64,000 nt of DNA from Bradyrhizobium sp. STM 3843. Lineage in GTDB: Bacteria; Pseudomonadota; Alphaproteobacteria; Rhizobiales; Xanthobacteraceae. The stretch is taken from NCBI RefSeq assembly GCF_000239815.1, contig NZ_CAFK01000010.1, forward strand, positions 42,952-106,951. Direction: 5' to 3'. The position numbers and the translations under genes are program-made. The notes under the pieces were generated by a model. It made no database searches. It had not been told where the DNA came from and saw only the letters and a program-made list of their open reading frames with translations. Shown one piece after another: positions 53,303 to 62,915 of this stretch (within the stretch, counting starts at the first letter, position 1; every line of letters begins with the position of its first letter).

Positions 53303-54505
53303 TCAATCTTGGTTCGATGCCCAGGCGGCGAGCACCGCGCGCTCTTCGGGTGTGATCTCGGTGATGTTGCCGGGCGGCATGGCGCTCGACCAGGCGGCGT
53401 TGCGCGCGATCAGCCGTGCATTGCGCTGGATGTGCTCCGAGCTGTCGAGCAGCACGGCCTTGGGCGCCGTGATGATCCCGTCCCAGACCGGCTCGGCGGC
53501 ATGGCACATGCTGCAGCGCGACAGCACGATCTCTTCCACCTGCGCGAAAGTGGGGGTGTCCGGCGCCGACGCGGACTTGGCCTCGCCCTTGGCGTCGCGG
53601 GGACCTGCCGCTGATAACAGCGCGATCGCGATCATGCCGGCGGCGGCGATGCCCCAGACCCACCAGGGCGAGGGCCGCCCCTTGTGCCGCTCGTTGAAGA
53701 AGTGCCGGATCACCGGTCCCAGCGCGAGCACGATCGCGACGATCACCCAATTGTAGCGGGTGGCGAACAGCAGCGGATAGTGATTGCTGATCATCAGCAC
53801 GACGACCGGCAGCGTCAGATAGTTGTTGTGCACCGAGCGTTCCTTGCCGGCCTTGCCGAGTTTTGGGTCCGGCGCCTCGCCCGCCAGCAATGCTGCAACG
53901 ATCTTCTTCTGGTTCGGGATGATCAAAGCGAAGACGTTGGCGACCATGATGGTGCCGATAATCGCACCGATCTGGTTGAAGGCGCCGCGTCCGCTCAGGA
54001 CATGCGTGAAGGCATAGGTGAGCGCGACCAGGAAGATATAGCCGCCGATTGCAAACGGCAGTTCGTGGCGCGCGAGTCCGCTGCGGCAGGCCGCTTCATA
54101 GAGCAGCCACGCCAAGGCGAGCGAGCCGAAGCTGAACAGGCCGGCCTGCAGCGGTGTCAGATCGAGGATCGACTTGTCTATCAGGAACAGGTCGGCATTG
54201 AGATAGTACACCACGATCATCAGTGCGAAGCCGGACAGCCAGGTGGTGTAGGCCTCCCATTTGAACCAGGTCAGTTCGCTCGGCATCTGCGCCGGCGCGA
54301 TCAGATACTTCACCATGTGATAGAAGCCGCCGCCATGCACCTGCCAGGCCTCGCCCAACACACCGTCGGGTAACCCCTGTCGCGGCTTCAGGCTGAGGTC
54401 GAGGTGGATGAAATAGAACGAGCTGCCAATCCAGGCGATCGCGGCCACCACATGCAGCCAGCGGAAGATCAGGCTCAGCCACTCCGATATGATCGATCCC
54501 CACAT
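53303..54505 (-). CDS. puuD: Urate hydroxylase PuuD with C-terminal cytochrome c
   Basis: The protein has 400 residues. About eight membrane helices form the PuuD domain: FRWLHVVAAIAWIGSSFYFI, GGGFYHMVKYLIAPAQMP and WFKWEAYTTWLSGFALMIVV, with His residues likely ligating haem. A periplasmic cytochrome c domain follows with C331-S-M-C334-H335 and a Met in SSAMPPGN. PuuD oxidises urate at the membrane, passing electrons to the respiratory chain rather than to oxygen as uricase does. Xanthine dehydrogenase-type genes lie just beyond on the same strand, consistent with purine breakdown. Confidence 0.93.
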   Translation of the reverse strand: MWGSIISEWLSLIFRWLHVVAAIAWIGSSFYFIHLDLSLKPRQGLPDGVLGEAWQVHGGGFYHMVKYLIAPAQMPSELTWFKWEAYTTWLSGFALMIVVYYLNADLFLIDKSILDLTPLQAGLFSFGSLALAWLLYEAACRSGLARHELPFAIGGYIFLVALTYAFTHVLSGRGAFNQIGAIIGTIMVANVFALIIPNQKKIVAALLAGEAPDPKLGKAGKERSVHNNYLTLPVVVLMISNHYPLLFATRYNWVIVAIVLALGPVIRHFFNERHKGRPSPWWVWGIAAAGMIAIALLSAAGPRDAKGEAKSASAPDTPTFAQVEEIVLSRCSMCHAAEPVWDGIITAPKAVLLDSSEHIQRNARLIARNAAWSSAMPPGNITEITPEERAVLAAWASNQD

Positions 54506-54593
54506 ATCGTCTCCATTAGTCGTACGGTTGGCAGGCGGTGGACTTCCTGCGCCCGATCAAGTTCAATAAGCCAGGATGAAACGAGGCGGTTCG

Positions 54594-54887
54594 ATGAAGA
54601 AGCTGGTTCTTGTCATGCTGCTGCTGGCGCAGCCTGCCTGGGCGCAGATGAAGCCGGTGGCGAAGGATGCCGCCAAGCGCGCCGACAATTGCGCCCCGAT
54701 CGGACGGACCGAGGACGGCAAGCTGGTCTATTCGATGAAATGCGAGACATTGCCGAAGCCGCCCGCGCCGGCAGCGGCACCGCAGGCCGAGGCAAAGCCT
54801 GCTCCCACCGCGGAGCCGGAGCCCGAGACCGAGACCGAGCGCTCTGGCCTGTTCGGTCTGTCCTATGACCGCAGGCCGAGGCAATAG
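54594..54887 (+). CDS. Small secreted protein with a Cys-PIG-Cys motif
   Basis: The protein has 97 residues from ATG 54594, behind GAGG. A signal peptide (MKKLVLVMLLLAQPAWAQ) precedes NCAPIGRTEDGKLVYSMKCE, whose two cysteines likely pair. The same block occurs in the secreted protein at 48878 (CEPIGLTASGELVFPLEC). A Pro/Ala/Glu-rich tail ends in LFGLSYDRRPRQ. It lies on the opposite strand between puuD and the xanthine dehydrogenase gene; a link to them is not evident. Confidence 0.65.
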   Translation: MKKLVLVMLLLAQPAWAQMKPVAKDAAKRADNCAPIGRTEDGKLVYSMKCETLPKPPAPAAAPQAEAKPAPTAEPEPETETERSGLFGLSYDRRPRQ

Positions 54888-54907
54888 CTTGATCGTCCTG
54901 CCGCTGC

Positions 54908-57631
54908 TCAATCGCCGTATTTCTCCTGCAACAGCGGAAACAGCCGGTCCGGCTTGAACGGAACCGAGGTGAAGCGGATGCCGGTCGCAGCGCGCAACGC
55001 GTTGCCGAGCGCCGCGGCCACGGGATTGTAGGGACTTTCGCTCATCGATTTCGCGCCCAGCGGACCCAGCGCATCGCTGGTCTGAGCGAACAGCACCTCC
55101 GTGCGCGGCACGTCGGCGAAGGACGGAAGATGGTAGTCGCGGAATTTGGGATTGACCACGCGGCCGGTCGCGTCGATCACCATCTCCTCGTAAAGCGTGG
55201 CGCCGAGCGACTGCGCCACGCCGCCTTCGACCTGGCCGCGGCACTGCATCGGATTGGCGACGCGGCCGGCGTCCGCGGCCTGCACGCTCTTCAGGATCCT
55301 GATCTCGCCGGTGTGCTTGTTCACGGCGACGCGAAAGCCCTGCACGTTGAAGGCGACCGAGCGCGGCGTGCCTTGCGAGTTGCCGGTGGCAGACAGTCTC
55401 ACACCTTCCGCTCCTGCCTGCCGCGCAAGCTCGGCAAAGGAGAGGCGCTGCCGGCCATGCATGACGCGGCCATCGGCCAGCGCGCAGGCATTGGGATCGA
55501 CGGTCCAGAACTGCGCGGCGAAGGTCTTGAGTTCGTTGGCCAGATGCTCCGCCGCCGCCTGGGTGGCGCGTCCCGCAACGAAAGTGCCGGCCGAGCCATA
55601 GGCGCCGGTGTCGTGGCCGCCATGCGCGGTGTCGGACTGCTTGAGAGTGATCTGATCGACTGTCGTCGCCAGGATTGTCGCCGCGATCTGCCGATGCACG
55701 GTGCTGGTGCCGTTGCCGAACTCCGCCGTGCCGACGGTGAGCGCGAAGCCGCCGTCGTCGCGCAGTGCGATCGCGACGTCGGCGATATGGCCGTCCGGCG
55801 GCACCGTGTCGATCATTGTCAGCGCGATGCCGTCGCCGGTCAGCCATTCAGCGGAGAGATCAGGCGTCGACGTAGTTTCCGACATCGCCCGCTCGACCAG
55901 GTCGAGGCACTGGTCGAGCCCGTAGGAACCGTACATCACGTCGCGATAGCCGTTATCCGGTGGATACAGCATGGGATCGCCGGGCTTGACGACATTGCGC
56001 CGTCGGATCTCGAACGGATCGATCTTGAGCTGCTGCGCCAACTCGTCGATCGCCGCTTCGACGGCGAACAGGCTTTGCGGCAGGCCATAGCCGCGGAAGG
56101 CGCCCGCTGGCACCGTATTGGTATAGGCGACGACGGCATCGACCTTCTTGTTCGGACAATTATAGACACCGAGCGACTCGCCGCAGGCATGAAACAGCAC
56201 GGGCCCGGCGTGGTTGCCATAGGCGCCGGTGTTGGAGAGAACGTCGAGCTGCAGCGCCGTCAATTTGCCGTCTCTGTCGGCGCCGGCCTTGACCGTGACG
56301 CGCATCGGATGCCGCGTCGAGCTGGCGATGAACTGCTCCTCTCTGGTGAATTCGAGCTTCACCGGTCGGCCCGTCTTCAGCGCCGCCAGCGCCAGGATGT
56401 CCTCGACGAACATCTCCTGCTTGCCGCCGAAGCCGCCGCCCACGCGCTCGCAGAACACGCGGATTGTCTCCGGCGGCAGGTTGAAGATGTCGGAGAGCGC
56501 GCGCCGGGTCAGGAACGGCACCTGCGTGCTGCTGCGGATGTTGAGAACGCCTGATGCGTCGAGCCAGGCCAGCCCGCCGTGGGTCTCCAGCGCGGCGTGC
56601 TGGACCCGCTGCGTCGTGAACGTGCCCTCGTAGGTCACGGCGGAGACGGCAAGCGCGGCCGCCACGTCGCCATATTCGCCGTGGCCTTCCGCGACGATGT
56701 TGCGTGCGGCGTTGGCGACACGATCCTGCGGCGTGCGGCCGGGATGGATCACCGGTGCACCCGGTGCGATCGCCTCGCCGGGATCAACCACCGCAGGCAG
56801 AGGCTCATAGGTGATCGCGAGCCGCCGGCAGCCTTCCTCGGCCGCCGCCTCGCTCTCCGCAATGACCGCCGCGACCTTCTGCCCGATGAAGCGGACCGTA
56901 TCGTCGAGCACGCGCGTGTCGTCAGGGTCCATCCAAGCCTTCTCGTGGCGCGCGGTCGAGAACAGCGCGCTCGGCGCATCCTCATGGGTCAGCACCTCGA
57001 TCACGCCGGGCACGGCGAGGGCGGCGGTCTTGTCGATCGCAACGATCTTCGCGTGGGCATGTGGCGAGCGTGCGAGCTTGACGTGGCACAGGCCATCGAC
57101 CGCAGTGTCGAAGGTGTAACGGGCCTGGCCGCGCACGATCTGCGGGCCGGCGGGCGCGGGCAGGCTGCGGCCGAAAGCCTCGCCGGCCGGCACGTCCTCG
57201 ATGTTACAGACGCCATCAAGCGCATCCTCGATGGCGCGATAGCCGGTGCAGCGGCAGATATTGCCCTTGAGCGCAGCACCGAGATCCTGCCGTTGCGCCT
57301 GGTTGAGCGAGGCGCAGGTCAGGATCATGCCGGCGGTGCAGAAGCCGCATTGGAAGCCCTGCGCATCGACGAACGCCTGCTGCATCGGATGCAGCCCACC
57401 ATCGGATTCCAGGCCTTCGATCGTGGTGATCGCATGGTCCTCGGCACGGAACGCCGGGATCAGGCAGCTATGTACCGGCTCGCCGTCGAGCAGCACGGTG
57501 CAGGCGCCGCAGTCGCCGGCATCGCAGCCTTTCTTGACGCCGAAATGGCCGGTCTCGCGCAGAAAAGTACGCAGGCACTGACCGGGGCGCGGCGTTGCCG
57601 ATACGTCTTTGCCGTTGATCAGAAAGCTCAT
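54908..57631 (-). CDS. Xanthine dehydrogenase-type protein: [2Fe-2S] and molybdopterin subunits fused
   Basis: The protein has 907 residues. The first 150 are the iron-sulfur subunit: plant-type cluster in CDAGDCGACTVLL, helical cluster in QCGFCTAGMI and NICRCTGY. The rest is the Mo-binding large subunit: RYTFDTAVDGLCHVKLARSP, GGGFGGKQEMFVEDILALAA, AFRGYGLPQSLFAVEAAIDE and a late Glu region (LGAKSMSESPYNPVAAALG). Usually these are separate chains or fused with the FAD domain between them; here the FAD part is its own gene, overlapping by ATGA. With puuD and the deaminase it most likely oxidises a purine such as hypoxanthine or xanthine. Confidence 0.88.
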   Translation of the reverse strand: MSFLINGKDVSATPRPGQCLRTFLRETGHFGVKKGCDAGDCGACTVLLDGEPVHSCLIPAFRAEDHAITTIEGLESDGGLHPMQQAFVDAQGFQCGFCTAGMILTCASLNQAQRQDLGAALKGNICRCTGYRAIEDALDGVCNIEDVPAGEAFGRSLPAPAGPQIVRGQARYTFDTAVDGLCHVKLARSPHAHAKIVAIDKTAALAVPGVIEVLTHEDAPSALFSTARHEKAWMDPDDTRVLDDTVRFIGQKVAAVIAESEAAAEEGCRRLAITYEPLPAVVDPGEAIAPGAPVIHPGRTPQDRVANAARNIVAEGHGEYGDVAAALAVSAVTYEGTFTTQRVQHAALETHGGLAWLDASGVLNIRSSTQVPFLTRRALSDIFNLPPETIRVFCERVGGGFGGKQEMFVEDILALAALKTGRPVKLEFTREEQFIASSTRHPMRVTVKAGADRDGKLTALQLDVLSNTGAYGNHAGPVLFHACGESLGVYNCPNKKVDAVVAYTNTVPAGAFRGYGLPQSLFAVEAAIDELAQQLKIDPFEIRRRNVVKPGDPMLYPPDNGYRDVMYGSYGLDQCLDLVERAMSETTSTPDLSAEWLTGDGIALTMIDTVPPDGHIADVAIALRDDGGFALTVGTAEFGNGTSTVHRQIAATILATTVDQITLKQSDTAHGGHDTGAYGSAGTFVAGRATQAAAEHLANELKTFAAQFWTVDPNACALADGRVMHGRQRLSFAELARQAGAEGVRLSATGNSQGTPRSVAFNVQGFRVAVNKHTGEIRILKSVQAADAGRVANPMQCRGQVEGGVAQSLGATLYEEMVIDATGRVVNPKFRDYHLPSFADVPRTEVLFAQTSDALGPLGAKSMSESPYNPVAAALGNALRAATGIRFTSVPFKPDRLFPLLQEKYGD

Positions 57632-58455
57632 GCCTGCGCGCTACCCGTCAATTCATCGCGAATCTGTTCGGCGAGCCGCCGGGTCATCGCCTTGCGCCAG
57701 GCAGGCTTGCCATGCACGTCGTCATGATAGAGGCCGTCTGGAACGTCGCGCAGGATCGAGTCACGCATGGCGTCTCGCGTGGGCATTGTGGGCCAGCGCA
57801 ACTGGACCGGCTTCACGGTGGAGGCTGTGATGGTCAGCAGCAGATCGCCGTCACGTCCGATGGTGCCGATCACCAATGCGGCCGACCGGCCGACCGGCGT
57901 CAACGAGATCTGGCGGAACGCCGCGCGGCGCTTCAATGCGGCAAGCGGCACCTCGATCTGGCGCAACAGATCGCCCGGGCCAAGCACGTTGCGCTGATTG
58001 CCGGTGACGAACTCGGCAACGGCCATTTTCTGCTCGCTGCCATCGGCCTTCCAGATCGTGCAGATGCCCTCGAGTGCCGACAGCAGCGAGATCATCGGTC
58101 CGGCGGGCAGCGACATGCAGAGATTGCCGCCGACGGTCGCTGTCTTCCAGATCTTGAAGGAGGCCAGAAAGGCCCGGCAGCATTGATCGATCAAAGGCGC
58201 GGCCTGCCAGTCGGCAGGGCAGGGGAACGCATCGAGATGGGCGACCGTGCAGGTCGCGGCGATCGTCAGGCTGGTGTCCCCGACGACCAGCGCGGGCCAG
58301 CGAAGATCGGTGAGGTCGATCAGCCGCGACAGATGCGCCTGCGGCTCGGAGAACAGCCAGGTGCCGCCGGCGAGCCAGGCATCGCCCGCCTTCCAGGCCG
58401 GCAGGTCTGCTCGGCTCTGCGGACGAACCACTTCAGTGATGGTGTTCAGATCCAT
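57628..58455 (-). CDS. FAD-binding subunit of the xanthine dehydrogenase-type enzyme
   Basis: The protein has 275 residues from ATG 58455; the frame is open far upstream, but the family start MDLNTITEVVRPQSRAD fits here. The FAD-binding motif AWLAGGTWLF replaces the usual AGGT-x-L, and TATVGGNLCMSLPAGPMISL is the second FAD loop. The C-terminal domain is the CO dehydrogenase flavoprotein type (RRAAFRQISLTPVGRSAALV). It passes electrons from the Fe-S clusters to NAD or a quinone. Its stop codon overlaps the start of the fused subunit gene. Confidence 0.85.
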   Translation of the reverse strand: MDLNTITEVVRPQSRADLPAWKAGDAWLAGGTWLFSEPQAHLSRLIDLTDLRWPALVVGDTSLTIAATCTVAHLDAFPCPADWQAAPLIDQCCRAFLASFKIWKTATVGGNLCMSLPAGPMISLLSALEGICTIWKADGSEQKMAVAEFVTGNQRNVLGPGDLLRQIEVPLAALKRRAAFRQISLTPVGRSAALVIGTIGRDGDLLLTITASTVKPVQLRWPTMPTRDAMRDSILRDVPDGLYHDDVHGKPAWRKAMTRRLAEQIRDELTGSAQA

Positions 58456-58617
58456 GATCAACTGACGCTCGTGAGGCGACCACCGCCGCGGAAATCCTTG
58501 CAAGACCGGCGCCAACTGGCAATAGGACGGTGTTGGCCTTCCAATTGCAGGTGTAACCTGACGTGCAGGTGTAATTTTCCGTGAGCGGCCGACAGGCGGG
58601 GCAGCGAGAGTTGGAGC

Positions 58618-59967
58618 ATGGGCAAGACGCAGCCGATCTGGATCAAGGACCCTCTTGCCATTCTCGCCGACGGCGCCGAACGCGGCGTGGTCGTCAATGA
58701 GGGCCGTATCGTCGAATTGGTCGGGGCAGGGCGCGAACCCGCGACCACAGGTGCCGCGGTCGTCGAGGCCGGCGCGCATGTCGTGATCCCCGGCCTGATC
58801 AACACGCATCACCATTTCTACCAGACGCTGACCCGGGCTTTCCCGCCGGCGATGGACCGCGAATTGTTCCCCTGGCTGCAGGCCCTTTATCCGGTGTGGG
58901 CGAAGCTGACGCCGGAGGCGCTCGATCTCGGCGTGACGCTGGCGATGGCGGAGCTGATGCTGTCCGGCTGCACCACGACCACCGACCATCACTACGTATT
59001 CCCTGAAGGCCTCGAGGATGCCGTCGACATCGAGGTGGCGGCGGCCAAGCGGCTGGGCTTGCGGGTGTCGCTGACGCGCGGCTCCATGAACCGCTCGCAG
59101 CGGGATGGCGGCTTGCCGCCGGACAGCGTGGTGCAGGACCAGGACACGATTCTGGCCGATAGCGCGCGGGTCGTCGGCAAGCATCATCAGCGCGGACCGG
59201 ACGCGATGGTGCAGATTGCGCTGGCTCCATGTTCGCCATTCTCGGTCACGACCTCGCTGATGCGCGCGACGGCCGATCTCGCCGACAAGCTCGACGTGCG
59301 CCTGCACACGCATCTGGCGGAGACCGAGGACGAGAACGCCTTCTGCCAGGAGATCCACGCCTGCCGGCCGCTCGATTACCTCGAACAATGCGGCTGGTTG
59401 GGGCCGCGCACCTGGCTTGCGCACGGCATCTTCTTTACGGCGGAGGAGATGACGCGACTGGGCCGGGCCAAGACCAGCATCACGCACTGCGCCTGCAGCA
59501 ACCAGCTCCTGGCCTCCGGCTGCTGCCCGGTCTGCGAGATGGAAGAGGCTGGTGTCGCGATCGGTCTCGGCGTCGATGGCTCCGCGTCCAACGATGGGTC
59601 CAACCTGATGCAGGAGGTGCGCGCCGCGTTCCTGTTGCAGCGGGCGCGCTATGGCGTCGGAAAGGTCAGCCACAAGGATGCGTTACGCTGGGCGACCCAA
59701 GGCTCGGCCGCCTGCATCGGCCGCCCCGAGCTCGGCGTGATTGCGGTCGGCAAGGCCGCCGACCTCGCGCTGTTCAAGCTCGATGAGCTGCGTTTTTCGG
59801 GTGCGGGCGATCCACTCGCCGCGCTGGTGCTCTGTGGTGCGTACCGTGCCGACCGGGTGATGGTCGGCGGCCACTGGCGCGTCATCGACGGCGCCATTCC
59901 GGGGCTCGATGTTGCTGACTTGATCCGGCGCCACAGCGCCGCGGCAAGCAAGATGCAGGCAGGGTGA
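58618..59967 (+). CDS. 8-oxoguanine deaminase-type amidohydrolase
   Basis: The protein has 449 residues. It has the amidohydrolase barrel with metal ligands HxH in GLINTHHHFYQTLTRAFP, the loop DRELFPWLQALYPVWAKL, H in LHTHLAETEDENAFC, H in WLAHGIFFTAEEM and the catalytic Asp in GLGVDGSASNDGSNL. These features fit the subgroup that deaminates 8-oxoguanine to urate, or isoxanthopterin-type substrates. It is divergent from the dehydrogenase operon and its product would feed PuuD. The exact substrate needs biochemical proof. Confidence 0.82.
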   Translation: MGKTQPIWIKDPLAILADGAERGVVVNEGRIVELVGAGREPATTGAAVVEAGAHVVIPGLINTHHHFYQTLTRAFPPAMDRELFPWLQALYPVWAKLTPEALDLGVTLAMAELMLSGCTTTTDHHYVFPEGLEDAVDIEVAAAKRLGLRVSLTRGSMNRSQRDGGLPPDSVVQDQDTILADSARVVGKHHQRGPDAMVQIALAPCSPFSVTTSLMRATADLADKLDVRLHTHLAETEDENAFCQEIHACRPLDYLEQCGWLGPRTWLAHGIFFTAEEMTRLGRAKTSITHCACSNQLLASGCCPVCEMEEAGVAIGLGVDGSASNDGSNLMQEVRAAFLLQRARYGVGKVSHKDALRWATQGSAACIGRPELGVIAVGKAADLALFKLDELRFSGAGDPLAALVLCGAYRADRVMVGGHWRVIDGAIPGLDVADLIRRHSAAASKMQAG

Positions 59968-59985
59968 GCCGGTGTTACTAACCGA

Positions 59986-60963
59986 TCACGCCGCCTGCGT
60001 GTCGAGGAAACGCTCAGCGTAGTGGCAGGCGACCAGGCGGCCGTCGAGCGGGCGCAAGGGTGGACGCTGCGCACGGCAGAGGTCTGTCACATGAGGACAG
60101 CGGGTCGAGAACACGCAGCCGTTCGGCGGATCGAGCGGCGAGGGCAACTCGCCCTTCGGCACCATGCGCTGGCGTTTGCGGCCAAGGCCTGGCGTCGCGT
60201 CAAGCAGGGCCCGTGTATAGGGATGCAAGGCCTGCGCAAAGATGCGTTCCTTCGGCCCGTGCTCCATTGCTATCCCGAGATACATGATCATCACGTCATC
60301 TGCGATGTGACGGACCACGCCGAGATCGTGCGAAATGAACAGGTAAGCCAGCCCCAGCTCGCGCTGCAGATCGACCAGGAGATTGAGAACCTGCGCTTGC
60401 ACCGACATGTCGAGCGCGGAGACCGGCTCGTCGGCAACCAATAGCTTCGGCCGCAACATCAAGGCGCGCGCGATTGCGATGCGCTGCCGCTGGCCGCCCG
60501 AGAACATGTGCGGATAGCGGCCATATTGCTCCGGCCGCAGCCCGACCCTCGTCATCATGTCGAGCGCCTGCACCCGCCGCTCCCGCTTCGAGAGTGTGGT
60601 GTTGATGATCAGCGGCTCTTCCAGGATGGCGCCGACCCGCTTGCGCGGGTTGAGCGAGCCATAGGGGTTTTGAAACACGATCTGCACGGTACGGCGCAAT
60701 GTCTGCGCAGCGCTGGCCGGAGGATTGACCGCATCAAGCCTATCGAGAACGAGCGTGCCGGCGCTCGGCTTCTCGATGAGAGTCACGAGCCTTGCGAGAG
60801 TTGATTTTCCGCAGCCGGATTCGCCGACGACCGCCAGCGTCTTGCCGGCATCAAGCGCGAACGACACGCCGCCCACGGCCTGCAGCTGCGCCGGTGCGCG
60901 GAACCAACCTTGCTTGATCTCGTAGCTGCGCTTGAGACCGGTGGCGGTGACGAGCGCTGTCAT
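59986..60963 (-). CDS. ABC transporter ATP-binding protein, Dpp/OppF type
   Basis: The protein has 325 residues. Walker A is [10 protein letters not shown], the Q-loop is [15 protein letters not shown], the signature is [16 protein letters not shown], Walker [13 protein letters not shown] and the switch His lies in [11 protein letters not shown]. The C-terminal oligopeptide/dipeptide domain has three conserved cysteines ([15 protein letters not shown]). It is the last gene of a minus-strand operon and overlaps the preceding ATPase gene by 4 bases. It powers uptake through the two permeases upstream. Confidence 0.93.
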   Translation of the reverse strand: MTALVTATGLKRSYEIKQGWFRAPAQLQAVGGVSFALDAGKTLAVVGESGCGKSTLARLVTLIEKPSAGTLVLDRLDAVNPPASAAQTLRRTVQIVFQNPYGSLNPRKRVGAILEEPLIINTTLSKRERRVQALDMMTRVGLRPEQYGRYPHMFSGGQRQRIAIARALMLRPKLLVADEPVSALDMSVQAQVLNLLVDLQRELGLAYLFISHDLGVVRHIADDVMIMYLGIAMEHGPKERIFAQALHPYTRALLDATPGLGRKRQRMVPKGELPSPLDPPNGCVFSTRCPHVTDLCRAQRPPLRPLDGRLVACHYAERFLDTQAA

Positions 60964-61985
60964 GACACTGCCTCGGAGTTGAGGATCGGCGCTCCGCCAT
61001 CGGCCGCGATGCGCTCATCCCGTGTCGGATCGCCCAGCGGATAGTGACAACGGATCAGGCCGTCACGCCAGGGTCGCAGATCAGGACGCAAATTGTCGCA
61101 CAGCGGCGTCGCATGGATGCAGCGTGGACTGAACAGGCATCCCGACGGGCGATCGTAAGCGCCCGGCACCACGCCCGGGATGGTTGCGAGCCGTCCGCCG
61201 TCGCTCGCCTCTGGGCGCGCCGCCAGCAGGGCGGCCGTATAGGGATGCTGCGGCGACGCGAACAGGCTCGAGGTCGGGCGCTGCTCCATGATCTGGCCGG
61301 CATACATGACGGCGGTCCGCTCGGTCGTGTCCGAGACCACGCCCATGTTGTGCGTGATGAGGATCAGCGCCATGCCGCGATCGCGCTGCAGGGACAGCAG
61401 AAGATCGAGGATCTGGGCCTGGATGGTGACGTCGAGCGCCGTCGTCGGCTCATCGGCGATCAGGAGCTTCGGATTGCAGGCGATCGCCATCGCGATCATG
61501 ACGCGCTGGTTCATGCCGCCCGAGAGTTGGTGCGGATAGGACGACAGCCGGCTTTCCGGAGCCGGAATGCCGACCTGCTCGAGCAGGTCGATCGCGCGCC
61601 GCCGCGCGGCCTTGCGATCCATCCTCTCGTGGATGCGCAATGTCTCAGCCAGCTGATAGCCGATCGTGAACGAGGGATTGAGCGATGTCGTCGGCTCCTG
61701 GAAGATCATCGCGATGTCCTTGCCGCTGAGGGCGCGCCGCTCGCGGTCGGACAGAGTCTGCAGATCCCGCCCTTCGAACAACAGCCTGTTGGCCTCGACC
61801 CGCCCCGGATAGGGCACCAGTCCCATCAGGGCCAGCATGCCGACGCTTTTGCCCGATCCGGATTCGCCGACGATCCCCAGCACCTCGCCCTTCTCGAGCG
61901 CAAAGCTGACGCCATCCACGGCGCGCAGCATTCCAGCTCTCGATGGAAACGCGACCGACAGGTTTTCAATTTCGAGGAGCGGCAT
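60960..61985 (-). CDS. ABC transporter ATP-binding protein, Dpp/OppD type
   Basis: The protein has 341 residues. Walker A is [11 protein letters not shown], the Q-loop is [15 protein letters not shown], the signature [17 protein letters not shown], Walker [13 protein letters not shown] and the switch His in [11 protein letters not shown]. The oligopeptide/dipeptide C-terminus is present ([17 protein letters not shown]). Downstream neighbour overlap and an 18-base gap from the upstream permease show one operon. Confidence 0.93.
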   Translation of the reverse strand: MPLLEIENLSVAFPSRAGMLRAVDGVSFALEKGEVLGIVGESGSGKSVGMLALMGLVPYPGRVEANRLLFEGRDLQTLSDRERRALSGKDIAMIFQEPTTSLNPSFTIGYQLAETLRIHERMDRKAARRRAIDLLEQVGIPAPESRLSSYPHQLSGGMNQRVMIAMAIACNPKLLIADEPTTALDVTIQAQILDLLLSLQRDRGMALILITHNMGVVSDTTERTAVMYAGQIMEQRPTSSLFASPQHPYTAALLAARPEASDGGRLATIPGVVPGAYDRPSGCLFSPRCIHATPLCDNLRPDLRPWRDGLIRCHYPLGDPTRDERIAADGGAPILNSEAVS

Positions 61986-62003
61986 CCGATCGCCTTCAGT
62001 GCG

Positions 62004-62915
62004 CTATCGTTTGAGCTTGGGATCGAGCGCGTCGCGCAGTCCGTCGCCGAGCAGGTTGAAGGCCAGCACGGTCACGAGGATCGCCAGCCCCGGAAGCGTG
62101 ACAACCCACCAGGCCCGCAGCACGAATTCGCGCGCGTCCGCCAACATGGTCCCCCATTCGGGCGAGGGCGGTTGCGCGCCAAGGCCGAGAAAGCCGAGCG
62201 CAGCCGCGTCCAGGATCGCAGTGGAAATGCCCAGTGTCGCCTGCACGATCAGGGGCGCCGCGCAATTCGGCAGCACCTCCTTGAACATCAGGCGGAGCCG
62301 GCTGGCGCCTGCGACTTTGGCTGCGGTGACGTAGTCCTTTGCGACCTCGCTGATCACGGCGGCGCGCGCGATCCGCACATAATGCGGCAGGAGTACGATC
62401 GCGACCGCCAGCATGGCGTTCATCAGGCCTGGCCCCAGGATCGCGACGATCACGATCGCGAGCAGAAGGCTCGGCAGCGTCAACGTGATGTCCATCAGTC
62501 GCATGATCGCGATCTCGATCACGCCGCGGAAAAAGCCCGCGACCAGACCGAGGATCGTCCCTGATATGACCGACAACGTCACCACCGCGATGCCGATCAG
62601 CAGCGAAAGCCGCGCGCCATGGATGAGACGAGACAGGATATCGCGGCCGATCGCATCGGTGCCGAGCGGATAGGCCATTGATCCGCCCTGCTGCCAGAAG
62701 GGCGGTTTAAGAAAGACCGCGTTGTTGGTCAGAACAGGCGAATGTGGCGCGACGAGATCGGCTGAGAGCGCGAGCAGAATGAGAATGGCGATCACGACAA
62801 GGCCCGCCACCGCGCCGAAATTTTGTTTGAAATCGAGCCAGAATTCCAACAGCGGATGCGGCGGGGCGTCCGCTTTCGCCGCTTCGACGCGGGTTTCGAG
62901 GATTTCAATGGTCAT
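62004..62915 (-). CDS. ABC transporter permease, DppC type
   Basis: The protein has 303 residues with about six membrane segments. An N-terminal OppC-N region (LLEFWLDFKQNFGAVAGLVV) precedes the permease domain. The EAA loop, which contacts the ATPases, is YVTAAKVAGASRLRLMFKEV, followed by LPN. GTDAIGRDILSRLIHGARLS is typical of DppC. It overlaps the DppB-type gene by 4 bases. Confidence 0.92.
   Translation of the reverse strand: MTIEILETRVEAAKADAPPHPLLEFWLDFKQNFGAVAGLVVIAILILLALSADLVAPHSPVLTNNAVFLKPPFWQQGGSMAYPLGTDAIGRDILSRLIHGARLSLLIGIAVVTLSVISGTILGLVAGFFRGVIEIAIMRLMDITLTLPSLLLAIVIVAILGPGLMNAMLAVAIVLLPHYVRIARAAVISEVAKDYVTAAKVAGASRLRLMFKEVLPNCAAPLIVQATLGISTAILDAAALGFLGLGAQPPSPEWGTMLADAREFVLRAWWVVTLPGLAILVTVLAFNLLGDGLRDALDPKLKR

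Noticed and set aside
55130..56554. Long open frame antisense to the xanthine dehydrogenase-type gene
   Set aside because: Composition is shadow-like, and the opposite strand encodes clear Mo-binding motifs.
58456..59673. Upstream extension of the FAD subunit frame
   Set aside because: The family N-terminus begins at 58455; the extension is antisense to the amidohydrolase and has no related sequence.
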